Positions 1 to 8,828 are shown, numbered from the stretch's first letter. The stretch: 55,027 nt of DNA from an uncultured Lachnospiraceae bacterium (GCA_949155905.1 CASCWU010000012.1:1-55027), one strand, 5' to 3'. The notes: generated from the letters alone by a model not told the origin. Translations and numbers: made by a program.

Positions 1-94
1 AGTTATAGACGAATCGTACACAGCCAAAGGTTTTGGCAAACAGGATACGCTGCTCTGAATTAGGATAGATTCGGAATTTATATGCCTTATTCAA
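1..94 (-). CDS. tnpB: TnpB-like IS200/IS605 transposon protein, 5' end only
   Basis: Only the first 31 codons lie in the window; the gene runs off the left edge. The predicted N-terminus (NKAYKFRIYPNSEQ, then KTFGCVRFVYN) is the standard opening of IS605 OrfB/TnpB RNA-guided nucleases, where a basic helix-turn-helix segment precedes the RuvC-like nuclease. The start is a TTG placed seven bases after an AGGGGG ribosome binding site; no ATG fits. Upstream on the same strand are a consensus promoter and a GC-rich hairpin, as expected at an element end. In the family TnpB uses an RNA from the element end to cut DNA and helps the element persist. Whether this copy is intact cannot be seen. Confidence 0.8.
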   Translation of the reverse strand, partial: MNKAYKFRIYPNSEQRILFAKTFGCVRFVYN

Positions 95-181
95 TGCGTT
101 TCCCCCTGACTTTCTTACCGAATAGATAGAACTGTCTTATTTCACAATTTATCCGTTTTTTGTAATTTTTCTACTGCTTTT

Positions 182-209
182 ATTATAGTCTTTTCTGCAA
201 CTTTGTCAA
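182..209 (-). promoter_or_regulatory. Promoter of the tnpB-like gene
   Basis: On the minus strand TTGACA (204-209) and TATAAT (182-187) are separated by 16 bases and point toward the TnpB start about 90 bases away. Both boxes match consensus. Confidence 0.7.
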
Positions 210-233
210 GTGTGATACGAACGCAATTCATCC

Positions 234-250
234 CCGACCTAAGAGGTCGG
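234..250. repeat. Hairpin at the IS200/IS605-type element end
   Basis: CCGACCT and AGGTCGG form a perfect 7-bp stem around a 3-base loop. IS200/IS605 elements carry imperfect palindromes near their ends that the transposase binds, so this is the likely element end next to the tnpB start. The second end lies outside the window. Confidence 0.5.
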
Positions 251-286
251 AGTCTTCTTGCTGAAAAAGGATAAAGCCTTTCGTAG

Positions 287-315
287 TTGCCAAAAATACT
301 GTCCCATGTTACAAT
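287..315 (+). promoter_or_regulatory. Promoter of the XRE-TPR regulator
   Basis: TTGCCA (287-292) and TACAAT (310-315) with 17-base spacing, ending 22 bases before the start codon at 338. Confidence 0.6.
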
Positions 316-337
316 AGCCCTCAAAAGGAGGTATCCT

Positions 338-1672
338 ATGGAACCAATGACACAAAGCCCTTCCGGCCTTTTGCTCCGTATGGAGCGTATCCGCCAGGAT
401 AAGGGACAAAAAGAAATCTGTTATGGCATTTGCACCGTTTCCTATCTGAGCAAAATCGAACGAGGCCATGCCAATCCGGAGCCTTCCCTGCTTGCGCTTT
501 TATTTGCCAGGCTTGGAATCGTATACGAAACCGATCCCTCTTTTCTGTCGAAAAATCAGGCCAGACTTTCCCGCTATTTTTCCAATGTCAACTACGGTCT
601 GAAGGCAGAAGCAGACATTGCCTGCCTAAAGGCACAAAGGGAGCGGCTGCTTTGGTCCCCCCTCGCCCTTGATTATCTGCTTTTCCTCTGCTTTGACGAC
701 CGGATACCGCTTTCCGAAAACGCCGTTTCTATAAAACTATCTGCTTCCATGGATAGCTCAGCTTCTTCCGATACTCCCGACTCTAACAAAGAACTGTCCT
801 CTCTCTCGGAAGATTCCGTCTGCAAATTTCTCTCTGTCCTGGAAAAGCTGACCGGACATATGAGCCGGGAGCAATATGCCTATTACTGCCTGATTCTGGC
901 TGCGGACGAGCCGGATAATCAAACATGCTTTTCCCTTTGCCTACAGGCCAGCGAGGGGCTTCCGAATTCTCTGGGGCTCCGCAGTCTGATCCATGGCTAT
1001 TATATCACGGATCAATACCACCGCATCCATCAGCTCGAACCCCGGCTGACTGCCCTGGCGCTGTCAGAGGGAAATGTATTTGCCCTGGCAGATTACTATT
1101 TTATCAACGGAACCGCCTATTCCTGCCTCCGGCAGCAAGAAATGATGAAGGCCAACTACGAGCAGGTTCGGTGTCTGCTGCAAAATACCGGCTGGTGGGA
1201 CTGCTTTTCCGACGACATCTATTATAACCTGGGGGACTCTTATCTGGAGGTTGGTAACTATCCTCTTGCTCTTGATTGCCTCAACCGTATCCGCAAATCG
1301 GACTATTTCCTGTTATGGCACAAAAAGGCTCTGCTCTATATCCGTCAGGGGGAATACAGCCTCTCCCGTCCTTATTTACAGAAAATAGAAGCCTTTTTGC
1401 AAAAAGAGGAAGAAACGGCACAGACCGTACTTCTTTCCGACTGGCTGATGTATGAGGAGTTAACCATGGAATGCCTGCCGGATTTCCTGACACGCCCTGC
1501 GTATCTGGAACTGTTGGAGCGCCTGTTTTCTGCTTTGAAAAAGGAGCGCCACTTCGGATTTCTGTATCAGTACCGCGATGTTATGCTGGCAGCCTGCAGC
1601 AAGCAGCGGAAATATAAAAAGGCTCTGGATTTTCAGGAAATGCTGGAACGCAAGCTTAACGAAACCTCTTAG
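338..1672 (+). CDS. XRE-family helix-turn-helix regulator with TPR-like sensor region
   Basis: This 444-aa protein is a likely cytoplasmic transcription regulator. Residues about 8-65 form an XRE helix-turn-helix (LLRMERIRQ, then TVSYLSKIERGHANPEP), and the rest is helical with repeated aromatic/leucine spacing typical of tetratricopeptide repeats (for example YYNLGDSYLEVGNY). This layout is that of the Rgg/PlcR-like RRNPP class, whose TPR part binds a small peptide. No adjacent pheromone peptide is seen. The start at 338 is fixed by AAAGGAGG seven bases upstream; an in-frame start at 287 would lie inside the promoter. The MFS exporter follows on the same strand after about 200 bases with its own promoter, so this is the obvious candidate regulator. 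Confidence 0.75.
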   Translation: MEPMTQSPSGLLLRMERIRQDKGQKEICYGICTVSYLSKIERGHANPEPSLLALLFARLGIVYETDPSFLSKNQARLSRYFSNVNYGLKAEADIACLKAQRERLLWSPLALDYLLFLCFDDRIPLSENAVSIKLSASMDSSASSDTPDSNKELSSLSEDSVCKFLSVLEKLTGHMSREQYAYYCLILAADEPDNQTCFSLCLQASEGLPNSLGLRSLIHGYYITDQYHRIHQLEPRLTALALSEGNVFALADYYFINGTAYSCLRQQEMMKANYEQVRCLLQNTGWWDCFSDDIYYNLGDSYLEVGNYPLALDCLNRIRKSDYFLLWHKKALLYIRQGEYSLSRPYLQKIEAFLQKEEETAQTVLLSDWLMYEELTMECLPDFLTRPAYLELLERLFSALKKERHFGFLYQYRDVMLAACSKQRKYKKALDFQEMLERKLNETS

Positions 1673-1765
1673 CAGCCCTTTCTGAAAGCGAACACTTTCC
1701 TGTGTTTTCTCTAAAAACCCCTCTCAGTTCCCCTTTAGAGACGGAATTTTCCCAAAACGAAGTGT

Positions 1766-1794
1766 TTTACATTTCCTCTTTCTGCCTTTATATT
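1766..1794 (+). promoter_or_regulatory. Promoter of the MFS exporter
   Basis: TTTACA (1766-1771) and TATATT (1789-1794) with 17-base spacing, 85 bases before the MFS start. A short dyad (AACAC, six bases, GTGTT; about 1690-1705) just upstream might be a regulator site. Confidence 0.45.
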
Positions 1795-1879
1795 TATCCT
1801 ATAGAGGGCGTAAAAAAGCCGTAGCAAAAAAGCTTTTTTCACACCCCCTGTAAAAAAGAAAACAGAAAGGGGAATTTTT

Positions 1880-3139
1880 ATGAAACAAACAAAGCAAACA
1901 CTCTGGACGGCAGGCTTTTCCAGAATTACTATCGCTACCATTCTGAGCGCGATTGGAGGAGAGGCGATGAATCTGCCGATAAGCCTTTTGGTTTTTGATG
2001 AAACCGGCTCTACGCTGCTTTCCTCTCTGATACTCGTCTGCGGTATCCTGCCGGACGTCCTGCTGCCGCTCCTGGCAGCGCCCTTTATAGATCGGGGACG
2101 GAAAAAGACCTGGATCGTCGGGCTGGATGGGGCTACTGCCCTGTTTTACCTGACTATGGGATGGCTTGTCAGCCGCTATGCGTTTCATTATCCGCTTTAT
2201 TTGGGCTTTGTCCTGATCATTGGCTCTATCTCCGCCTGCTACCGCCTTGCTTATCAGGCCTGGTATCCCAGTCTTATCCCTGCCGGACTAGAGCAAAAGG
2301 GCTATGCCGTCAGCAATACGATCTATCCGTTTATTACGATTGCAATGTCTCCTCTCGCTGCCTTTTTATACAAGGAAATCTCTATGGGACAAATTTTCTA
2401 TCTGGTGACACTGCTTACGGCGCTTTCCGTTTTGGTCGAGTACGGCATCCCGGAAAAGCCGCAGACCGGGCATTCCGGCCAAAGCCGCTATACGATCCGC
2501 GCCTATTTTCAGGACGTCATGGAAGGGCTTGCTTATCTAAAACGGGAAAAGGGAATCCGCAATATTTACACCTATCTTTGCATCACACAGGGCTGCAACG
2601 ACGGAACGGCAATCTTGACGCAGGCCTACTACCAGACGATGCCGGGGCTGACCGTTACGATGCTTGGCTTTTTACGGAGCGCCGAGATGGCAGGACGCTT
2701 TCTTGGCGGTCTGTGGCAGTACCAAAAGGAAATCCCGGAAAGAAAACGCTATCCGTTTACCAAATTTGTCTATACCGTTTATAATACGATGGATTTGCTG
2801 CTCCTCTTTCTGCCCTATCCGCTGATGTTAGCCAATCGCTTTCTCTGCGGCTCTCTCGGCATTTCGAGCGCCACCATCCGGGAAACAGCGGTTCAATGCT
2901 ATCTGCCGGAACAAATGCGCGCCCGTGTCAACGCCTTTTTCGGTATGCTGACTGCTATCGGCTGTGTCCTGTTCCAGTTGGCGGCCGGAGTTCTCGGACA
3001 ATGGATCTCCTATCGGATGGCAGTCGTCGTGCTTTCTCTTCTTGGATGCCTTGCTATGGTTGTTTTTATCTTTCTGCCTGGAAGGACAAATGCCGCCGTC
3101 TACGAAGCCTCCCGAAAGCCTGTTACAGCGGATAAATGA
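1880..3139 (+). CDS. Major facilitator superfamily exporter (drug/macrolide efflux type)
   Basis: This 419-aa polytopic membrane protein has about 12 hydrophobic segments, the usual size for MFS secondary transporters. The loop after TM2 carries FIDRGRKKTWI, matching the conserved MFS loop 2-3 motif (D-R-x-G-R-K/R). It resembles the DHA3/MFS_3 group, which exports drugs using proton exchange, but no substrate can be read from sequence. The ATG at 1880 follows AAAGGGG. It sits downstream of an XRE-TPR regulator on the same strand. Its stop overlaps the 3' end of the convergent esterase gene by 17 bases, so the two transcripts would be antisense there. Confidence 0.85.
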   Translation: MKQTKQTLWTAGFSRITIATILSAIGGEAMNLPISLLVFDETGSTLLSSLILVCGILPDVLLPLLAAPFIDRGRKKTWIVGLDGATALFYLTMGWLVSRYAFHYPLYLGFVLIIGSISACYRLAYQAWYPSLIPAGLEQKGYAVSNTIYPFITIAMSPLAAFLYKEISMGQIFYLVTLLTALSVLVEYGIPEKPQTGHSGQSRYTIRAYFQDVMEGLAYLKREKGIRNIYTYLCITQGCNDGTAILTQAYYQTMPGLTVTMLGFLRSAEMAGRFLGGLWQYQKEIPERKRYPFTKFVYTVYNTMDLLLLFLPYPLMLANRFLCGSLGISSATIRETAVQCYLPEQMRARVNAFFGMLTAIGCVLFQLAAGVLGQWISYRMAVVVLSLLGCLAMVVFIFLPGRTNAAVYEASRKPVTADK

Positions 3140-3959
3140 TTTCATGCCGGATCGGCAGCCATTCCTCTATTGCCTTTCGTAACGTCCGATCCCAGAAATC
3201 CCATTCATGCGTATAGCCAGGCACCCATTCGCTGTGTACCGGATATCCCAGCTCCTTTAAAAACCGCGCCGCATACTGCGCCCGTTCCAGCGTAAAATCC
3301 TTGTCTCCGCAGGCAAAGAAAAACTCCGGCAGAGGCTTCCCCTCCTCCACGTTACGGGCGGCAAGCGAATAGACATCGTTTTCCGTCCCCTTGATTTCTC
3401 CCTCCAAACGCTTTGGCATCATGATCGAGCGTGATGTCTGGCTGCCCTCTCTGGCTCCCTGAACCGTCTGCGCCGCCGGATTGTCCGGATCCCTTGAGGC
3501 CCCTGACATCACCAGGGCGGCCGCATAGCGCTCCGGCTTCCTCAGCGCACACTTCATCGCACCATGCGCGCCCATAGAAAGACCGCCGACAAAATTGTCC
3601 TCCCGCTTTTCGGAAAACGGATACAACGCCTGCAGCATTTCCGGCAGCTCATCTACAATATAACGAAAATACTTAGGCCCTTCCGGATCGTCGGTATAGC
3701 TCTGGTTAAAGCCTGCAGGCATCACCACTGCCAGCCTGTGCGCCTCTGCATACCGCACAATATTGGAAAAGTGCAGATAGTCCGAATCATCCCCCGCACC
3801 GCCGTGCAGCAGCCACAATACCTGATACTTCATTCCCTGCCTGTAAAAATTTTTCTGTCCCTCCATAATATCCGAAAAGCAAAACGTCGGAAGTACAATT
3901 GTTATATTCGTCTGCATTCCCAACATCTTGGAAAGAACGTTCATCCTAATCACTGCCAT
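3123..3959 (-). CDS. EstA/tributyrin-esterase-type alpha/beta hydrolase
   Basis: This 278-aa protein belongs to the esterase D-like family (putative esterase, PF00756). Visible elements are the oxyanion-side motif LLHGGAGDDSDYLHFSN, the nucleophile elbow GGLSMGAHGA (catalytic Ser) and the C-terminal catalytic His in YTHEWDFWD. The acid is probably the Asp in FFACGDKDFTL. There is no signal peptide, so it is cytoplasmic and likely hydrolyses short-chain acyl or acetyl esters, as lactococcal tributyrin esterase does. The start at 3959 is chosen because CAGGAGGGG lies 7 bases upstream; a longer frame to 4079 adds non-family residues. A decayed relative lies at 5888-6170 with the same HEWDFW signature. 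Confidence 0.85.
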   Translation of the reverse strand: MAVIRMNVLSKMLGMQTNITIVLPTFCFSDIMEGQKNFYRQGMKYQVLWLLHGGAGDDSDYLHFSNIVRYAEAHRLAVVMPAGFNQSYTDDPEGPKYFRYIVDELPEMLQALYPFSEKREDNFVGGLSMGAHGAMKCALRKPERYAAALVMSGASRDPDNPAAQTVQGAREGSQTSRSIMMPKRLEGEIKGTENDVYSLAARNVEEGKPLPEFFFACGDKDFTLERAQYAARFLKELGYPVHSEWVPGYTHEWDFWDRTLRKAIEEWLPIRHEIIYPL

Positions 3960-4124
3960 CGGCGCCCCTCCTGTTTTTATTATTCCCCTATCATATCCCA
4001 GCAGACCTCTTTTCCATATGTATTTTCTGCACAGAAATCTTTTTTTGGCTGGTGCAGACTGCCTAAACACTTCATACACAGGAAAGGGCTTCTTTTTATG
4101 CCCTGTTCAGACAGGTCAGCATAC

Positions 4125-4153
4125 TTGCACGAACTACTGATTTGTATTATAAT
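4125..4153 (+). promoter_or_regulatory. Promoter of the PucR-type regulator
   Basis: TTGCAC (4125-4130) and TATAAT (4148-4153) with 17-base spacing, about 65 bases upstream of the start at 4220. Confidence 0.6.
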
Positions 4154-4219
4154 AAGAAGGACATCCTTTGGCTTTTTCAAGGGATTGTGCAAACGATACA
4201 TAGAAAGGACTTACCAGCT

Positions 4220-5797
4220 ATGCAGAAAATCAGTATTTTAACCGAATATGCTTCTCTTTCCCTTTTGGACAGGCACGTTCCGCAGCCCTCCTTTCCGGAT
4301 ATGGAATATATTTATATTTGCGATACCACTCCTGCCCCGGCGCTCCGCCCGTCTGCGGTTTATGTCGGCTCCTGGCAGGCGGCGCAGCCGCTTCTGGCAC
4401 AGATCACAGAAAACTATCCGGCTCTGTTTTTACTGACGGAAGCAGAGGGAGTCAGCCATGCCGATCTGGAACGTTTTTCCTGCAACATTCTGTTGTCCGA
4501 TCAGGATATTTATACCCTATATAACATTTTAAACGATACGTTAATGGCCTGGCGGCACTGGAGCCAGCACTTTGCCCTGCTGGGACTACAAAAAAACAGC
4601 CTCCAGTCGTTGATCGAACTGGGGGCTTCTATGTTGGATACCTCGGTCATCTTACTCAACGCCGGCTATTCCATGATCTGTTATCAGCTTCATCATGACC
4701 GTTCCGAGTTTTTGGCCTCCTTTCCAGGATTAAATTCTCTGCTGACCAGAGGATTTCTTTCGATTCAAACGATTCTCCAGCTCAAGGAGGAAGGAAATGT
4801 CCCGATTCTGCCGATCCGGCAGGGAGCCGATACGTTGGCCTATCTCCTGCTGCCAGAGCTGCAGGAGGGCGATTATGCTGCCCACACCTTCGGCGCTCTG
4901 CTTACTCAGGCGCTCCGCCAGCATATGGCCTCCCAGAGCCAAAATCACAGTGGGCATTATAAGATAGAATTTGAACAGCTCATTGCCGATATGATTGAAA
5001 TGAACACCATCAGCGAGGAAGAAATCCAAAACCGCCTGATACTGATGGATGCTTCTCTCAAACGCTTTTACTGCTGCCTGGTCGTCCGTCTGATTTCCCA
5101 GGACACCTCTACTCTGCCTCTCAATCAACTGATTAACGGACTGGAAAAGCAATTCCCCGGCAGCTATTTTGCCATTTATCAGGATCATATAGCCGCTCTG
5201 ATTCCTGTTTCTGAGCGGCGCCTGCCTGACTATAATGAGGAGGCTCTCATTGCCCTGTTAAACCGCTTCCATGCCGCTGTTGGTATGTCCGGCCCTCTGA
5301 TGCGCTTAGAGCAGTTCCGCACGCTCTATCTGATGGCCAGCTCTGCCATCCGCCTGGGCTCTGCTCTGGCCGCTCCTGGCTCCAATCCGATTTATCTCTA
5401 CAACGATTATCGGATCTACCATATGATCGATATGTGCCGGGAGGGCTTTATCAACCGCTATCATCACGACAACCTGGTCTATCTCTGCCATCCGATGGCC
5501 ATTTCCCTGCACCGCTACGATCAGGATCACGGCACGGATTTTGTGGACATTCTCTCCACCTTCCTCCAATCGGATTCTAACCTGACGAAAACCGCCAGAA
5601 AGCTGAACTTTCATCGGAATACGATGCTTTATAAGCTCTCCAAAATCGAATCGATCATCGGTGATTCCTTAGAGGATAGCACGCTAAAGCAAACACTGCT
5701 TCTTTCCTGCTATACGATTCGCTATATTGCACTCTATTTAAAAGAGGACGTACTAAAATACAATCCGATTCAAAAGGAAACCGAAGAGGAGGTCTGA
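4220..5797 (+). CDS. PucR/CdaR-type transcription regulator
   Basis: This 525-aa protein ends in a PucR C-terminal helix-turn-helix (PF13556-like): FLQSDSNLTKTARKL followed by NFHRNTMLYKLSKIE. The middle part (about residues 260-420) looks like the GGDEF-derived linker domain found in CdaR/PucR proteins, and the N-terminal half is a variable sensor region. Members of this class control catabolic genes for purines, sugar acids or amino acids; the ligand here is unknown. The ATG at 4220 (AAAGGA 10 bases upstream) is preferred over an in-frame ATG at 4142, which overlaps the -10 box of the promoter. It is divergent from the esterase, sharing about 260 bases of intergenic DNA, so it may regulate that gene. 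Confidence 0.7.
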   Translation: MQKISILTEYASLSLLDRHVPQPSFPDMEYIYICDTTPAPALRPSAVYVGSWQAAQPLLAQITENYPALFLLTEAEGVSHADLERFSCNILLSDQDIYTLYNILNDTLMAWRHWSQHFALLGLQKNSLQSLIELGASMLDTSVILLNAGYSMICYQLHHDRSEFLASFPGLNSLLTRGFLSIQTILQLKEEGNVPILPIRQGADTLAYLLLPELQEGDYAAHTFGALLTQALRQHMASQSQNHSGHYKIEFEQLIADMIEMNTISEEEIQNRLILMDASLKRFYCCLVVRLISQDTSTLPLNQLINGLEKQFPGSYFAIYQDHIAALIPVSERRLPDYNEEALIALLNRFHAAVGMSGPLMRLEQFRTLYLMASSAIRLGSALAAPGSNPIYLYNDYRIYHMIDMCREGFINRYHHDNLVYLCHPMAISLHRYDQDHGTDFVDILSTFLQSDSNLTKTARKLNFHRNTMLYKLSKIESIIGDSLEDSTLKQTLLLSCYTIRYIALYLKEDVLKYNPIQKETEEEV

Positions 5798-5806
5798 CAT
5801 AAACGC

Positions 5807-5852
5807 AAAAAACGGCTGTGGTGTCTCAAAATAAATCAAGACACCGCAGCCG
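5807..5852 (-). terminator. Rho-independent terminator
   Basis: A 14-bp stem with one mismatch (5813-5826 with 5839-5852) and a 12-base loop. Read on the minus strand it is followed by TTTTTT, so it ends transcription coming from the foldase gene and the esterase remnant. It also lies just after the PucR stop. Confidence 0.75.
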
Positions 5853-5887
5853 CGCTTCGGTGCAAGAACTCCTCTTTGCAGAATTCT

Positions 5888-6170
5888 TTATACCCCTACG
5901 TTTCCGCTGTTGATTCCCGCTCCGTTTCCTTCTAATGGCAGCCAATCCAGCACACGCTTAATATAGCGGTTCCAGAAATCCCATTCATGTGCGCCCGACC
6001 CCTCTTCATAGGTGACAGGGATGCCAAGGCCTTCCAGATAGTTCTTGAATTCCTGGTTGACTCCGAGCAGGCCATCGTCTACTCCACATGCGATATAGAG
6101 CTTCGGGACATCAGCCTTTTTCTCAATCAGCTACTTCGCCAGTTCTGCTTCGTCGGTCTTATTTTCTCCT
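5888..6170 (-). pseudogene. Decayed 3' fragment of an EstA-type esterase
   Basis: The minus strand encodes the C-terminal third of an esterase D-like protein: VPKLYIACGVDDGLLG and GAHEWDFWNRYIKRVLDWLP, matching the end of the intact esterase at 3123-3959. An in-frame TAG lies between GENKTDEAELAK and LIEKKADVPK, and nothing upstream encodes the oxyanion or nucleophile motifs. The fragment begins exactly where the foldase gene stops, in another frame, so a deletion probably joined the two. It is almost certainly non-functional. Confidence 0.75.
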
Positions 6171-7527
6171 ATTCCCTGCTGTCTGAATCACTGTCTGTAT
6201 TATCATCTGTATTATCTTCACCGTCGGTATTACCATCTGTATTGTCTTCCTCACCTGTATTCTCATTACCGTCGGTTCCATCCTCTCCAGAAGTCTCCGG
6301 CAAAGTCAGATATACGAGGTCGCCCTTTACGTCGGTTACGGTATAGCCAGCGGTCAATTCATCCATCCGATCTGCTACAGCTTCATCGATCATATTGTTG
6401 GAAATACTTTCCTCTGCCGCATCGTTGTGTGTTCTCTCCACAAATTTCAGGACATAATAGCAGTTGCTGTCGGTATCCTCGATTACGGTAATGTCTCCGG
6501 CCTTCCGGCTGGCAGTCAGCCATTCCTGAATGCTTGCCGCCACACTGCTTAACGTGACAGCTTCCTTTAGATGCGCATCCTTTGGCTCCTCTGCTTCCTC
6601 CTCACCAGAAGCATCATCCTCGGTATCTTCCTCGTCCTCCTCAGGCTCAGCCGCCTCTGGGAAATACTCTGCACAAAGCTCCTCAAAATCAGCGCCAGTC
6701 TTTAGCTTCGACTGCATTTCCTCTGCCCGCTTCTTCTGCTCCTCCATCGCTGCCGCTATCTCCTCGTCGCTGGCTTCCTCTTCTGTTTCCTCAAGCTCTG
6801 CTGCAAAAACCGCCTCATAATAATCGACCTGATCGTACTCGTCCTTATGCTCCTCGTAATAAGTCTTGACCTCTTCCTCTGACGGAGTATGCTCCTCCTC
6901 CAGATAATGGATATAAGCAGCCAGCTTTAAGCTTTCTTCCTTAAACGGACGGACATTCTCCGCAGTCGCATAGCTGCCAAAGCGTGCTTTGTAATAATCG
7001 GCTACACTGATGCCCATTTCATCTGCCCCATCCTCCATAGAAGTCAAAAATTCCTCATACTCCTCCTTGATGTCGCTCTCCCAGCCAGTATTTGTGATTT
7101 CATCCCCAGCCGCCTTGACCATCTGGATCTGCTCTACTGTCATCCGGTCAAAATAGTCCTTCCAGGTCATGTTTTCCTCATAAGGATGCTGCTGCTCGGC
7201 AAAATCCACGCTTGTATCCAGTCCCATATAAGGCAAAACAGAAGAAAACTGTGTCAGCCAGGCATTTACGGTATCATAATAAAAATAGTCATATTCCAGC
7301 TTTGTTATCTCATGATTGCCAATCTTGATATACGTATCCTTGATCGCTGCTCTTTTTGCAAATACAGAAGAGAGGTTCGTATACAAAATGGCAGCCACGA
7401 TCAGCACTACGACACCTGCTGCGATCAGTCTGCCTCTTAGCTTTTCCTTCCGCTCCTTCTCTGCCTGCTGCTTTCTTGCTTCTATTTTACGGTCATATTT
7501 TGTCATCTTTTTTTCCGTATTGTCCAT
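6169..7527 (-). CDS. Membrane-anchored PrsA/SurA-like foldase (peptidyl-prolyl isomerase type)
   Basis: This 452-aa protein has a basic N-terminal tail, one transmembrane segment (AAGVVVLIVAAILY, about residues 35-50) and a large outside part. That part resembles SurA/PrsA chaperones: a helical N-terminal domain, then a parvulin-like stretch (KTGADFEELCAEYFP and NCYYVLKFVERTH) split by a very acidic insert rich in E and D. The C-terminus is a disordered acidic tail of repeated D-N-T-D-G units. In the family such proteins help secreted proteins fold. The ATG at 7527 is chosen because AAAGGAG lies 8 bases upstream. The stop abuts the esterase remnant. Isomerase activity is uncertain because the parvulin motif is weak. 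Confidence 0.65.
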   Translation of the reverse strand: MDNTEKKMTKYDRKIEARKQQAEKERKEKLRGRLIAAGVVVLIVAAILYTNLSSVFAKRAAIKDTYIKIGNHEITKLEYDYFYYDTVNAWLTQFSSVLPYMGLDTSVDFAEQQHPYEENMTWKDYFDRMTVEQIQMVKAAGDEITNTGWESDIKEEYEEFLTSMEDGADEMGISVADYYKARFGSYATAENVRPFKEESLKLAAYIHYLEEEHTPSEEEVKTYYEEHKDEYDQVDYYEAVFAAELEETEEEASDEEIAAAMEEQKKRAEEMQSKLKTGADFEELCAEYFPEAAEPEEDEEDTEDDASGEEEAEEPKDAHLKEAVTLSSVAASIQEWLTASRKAGDITVIEDTDSNCYYVLKFVERTHNDAAEESISNNMIDEAVADRMDELTAGYTVTDVKGDLVYLTLPETSGEDGTDGNENTGEEDNTDGNTDGEDNTDDNTDSDSDSRE

Positions 7528-7736
7528 AGCTTTGCTCCTTTTACAATCTGCAGAAATTCTGCTGTTTTCCATTTGCTCCTTTGCCTGCCGCTGCCTTTGC
7601 CATCCGCTCTCTGCTGGTATGGCAAACAGCTTGCTGTCTTTTTTAGCATAGCAAATGTTTGTGATATTTTTGTGAAATTCTCCGGCCAGACCTTAGAAAA
7701 ATGTTCCATACCAAAAAATGGTTTTCCAGTCAGGTC

Positions 7737-7769
7737 AAAAAAAAGGATCACATGCAAGCATGCAATCCC
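7737..7769 (-). terminator. Terminator after rplL
   Basis: On the minus strand GGGGATTGCATGC pairs with GCATGTGATCC around a tiny loop and is followed by eight T. It lies about 45 bases after the rplL stop and separates the ribosomal genes from the foldase gene. Confidence 0.8.
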
Positions 7770-7811
7770 CTTCTTTCTCCAAGAACGCCCTGGCCTGCCT
7801 TTGCCGCTATC

Positions 7812-8180
7812 TTACTTTAATGTAACCTTAGCGCCTTCAGCCTCCAGCTTAGTCTTAATCTCTTCAGCCTCTTCCTTAGAAGCGCCTTCCTTGATTACCT
7901 TTGGAGCGCCATCAACGGTATCTTTTGCTTCCTTTAAGCCAAGACCGGTGATCTCACGTACTACCTTGATAACCTTAACCTTGTTCGGACCTGCCTCTGT
8001 CAGCTCTACGTCGAACTCTGTCTTCTCTTCTGCTGCTGCAGCGCCGCCTGCTGCCGGGCCTGCTACTACAACGCCTGCTGCTGCAGATACGCCAAACTCT
8101 TCCTCACAAGCCTTTACCAGCTCATTGAGTTCTAATACGGTCATACCCTTGATCTGTTCAATAAATTCCTGAGTAGTCAT
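7812..8180 (-). CDS. rplL: 50S ribosomal protein L7/L12
   Basis: This 122-aa protein is L7/L12, the flexible ribosomal stalk protein that binds L10 as dimers and recruits translation factors. The N-terminal dimerisation part ([20 protein letters not shown]), the Ala/Gly-rich hinge and the C-terminal domain with [15 protein letters not shown] and [11 protein letters not shown] are all intact and of normal length. The ATG at 8180 follows GGAGGT at the right spacing; an in-frame ATG 8 codons upstream overlaps that site. It lies 106 bases after rplJ, as in most Firmicutes, and ends at a strong terminator. rpoB does not follow here, unlike the common gene order. Confidence 0.97.
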   Translation of the reverse strand: MTTQEFIEQIKGMTVLELNELVKACEEEFGVSAAAGVVVAGPAAGGAAAAEEKTEFDVELTEAGPNKVKVIKVVREITGLGLKEAKDTVDGAPKVIKEGASKEEAEEIKTKLEAEGAKVTLK

Positions 8181-8216
8181 TTGTTCTACCTCCATATATT
8201 CCATATTTTTTTCTCA

Positions 8217-8246
8217 GGCAGATATCTTTTTCCCCGATATCCTGCC
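8217..8246 (-). promoter_or_regulatory. rplJ-rplL intergenic hairpin
   Basis: GGCAG-GATATC and its complement form an almost perfect 10-11 bp stem between rplJ and rplL, without a T run. It may act as an RNA processing or stability element that helps set the higher yield of L7/L12. Confidence 0.5.
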
Positions 8247-8286
8247 GCCGCGGCTCTATGCCGCTCTCTGCCGTGTTCTGTATTCC

Positions 8287-8778
8287 TTATGCAGCCTCGC
8301 CCTTTTCGGCAATCTGCTTGAGAACACGCGCGAAATTCGTAATCGGAGACTGCATGCTTCCCAAAAGTCTGGAAATAAGCACTTCCCTTGACGGGATATC
8401 GGCGATTACCTTCATGCCTGCTGCATCGTAGTAGGTTCCCTCTACCACGCCAGCCTTTACTTCAAGCGCCGGAGCTGTCTTTGCAAATTCGCTGATGACT
8501 CTCGCCGGAGCTGTCGCATCGTCGATACCAAATGCAACTGCGGTAGGCCCTTCTAAGTGCGCATCAAGCTGTGCATAGTCGGTTTCCTCGAACGCCCTTT
8601 TGAGCAAGGTGTTCTTATATACCTTGTATACGACGCCAGCTTCTCTTAATGCCTTACGGAGCCTGGTGTCTTCCTCTACGGTTAATCCGCGATAGTCAAC
8701 CAGTACAGCAGACTGCGCATTCTCTACATGTCCCTTGATTTCATCTACAATCGGCTGTTTGATTTCTACCTTTGCCAT
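8287..8778 (-). CDS. rplJ: 50S ribosomal protein L10
   Basis: This 163-aa protein is L10, the base of the ribosomal stalk. It shows the family pattern: VLVDYRGLTVEEDTRLRKAL near the N-terminus (RNA-binding domain), YKNTLLKRAFEET, and the C-terminal helix that holds L7/L12 dimers. The ATG at 8778 follows AAGGAGG. It is first gene of the rplJ-rplL unit, with its own promoter, an L10 leader and an attenuator upstream, so expression is probably feedback-controlled by L10 or the L10-L12 complex. Neighbouring rplK-rplA are absent; instead a lipoprotein gene lies upstream. Confidence 0.97.
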   Translation of the reverse strand: MAKVEIKQPIVDEIKGHVENAQSAVLVDYRGLTVEEDTRLRKALREAGVVYKVYKNTLLKRAFEETDYAQLDAHLEGPTAVAFGIDDATAPARVISEFAKTAPALEVKAGVVEGTYYDAAGMKVIADIPSREVLISRLLGSMQSPITNFARVLKQIAEKGEAA

Positions 8779-8828
8779 GACGGTTCCCTCCTTCTTTTAT
8801 TTTCCTACCAAAGACGGATAATGCGAAT

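Noticed and set aside
3564-4241. Long plus-strand frame opposite the esterase
   Set aside because: Lacks a ribosome binding site and family features and lies antisense to a clear esterase.
5987-6346. Plus-strand gene rich in Ser/Leu/Val repeats
   Set aside because: It is the reverse of the D-N-T-D-G tail of the foldase gene and the esterase remnant; no ribosome binding site.
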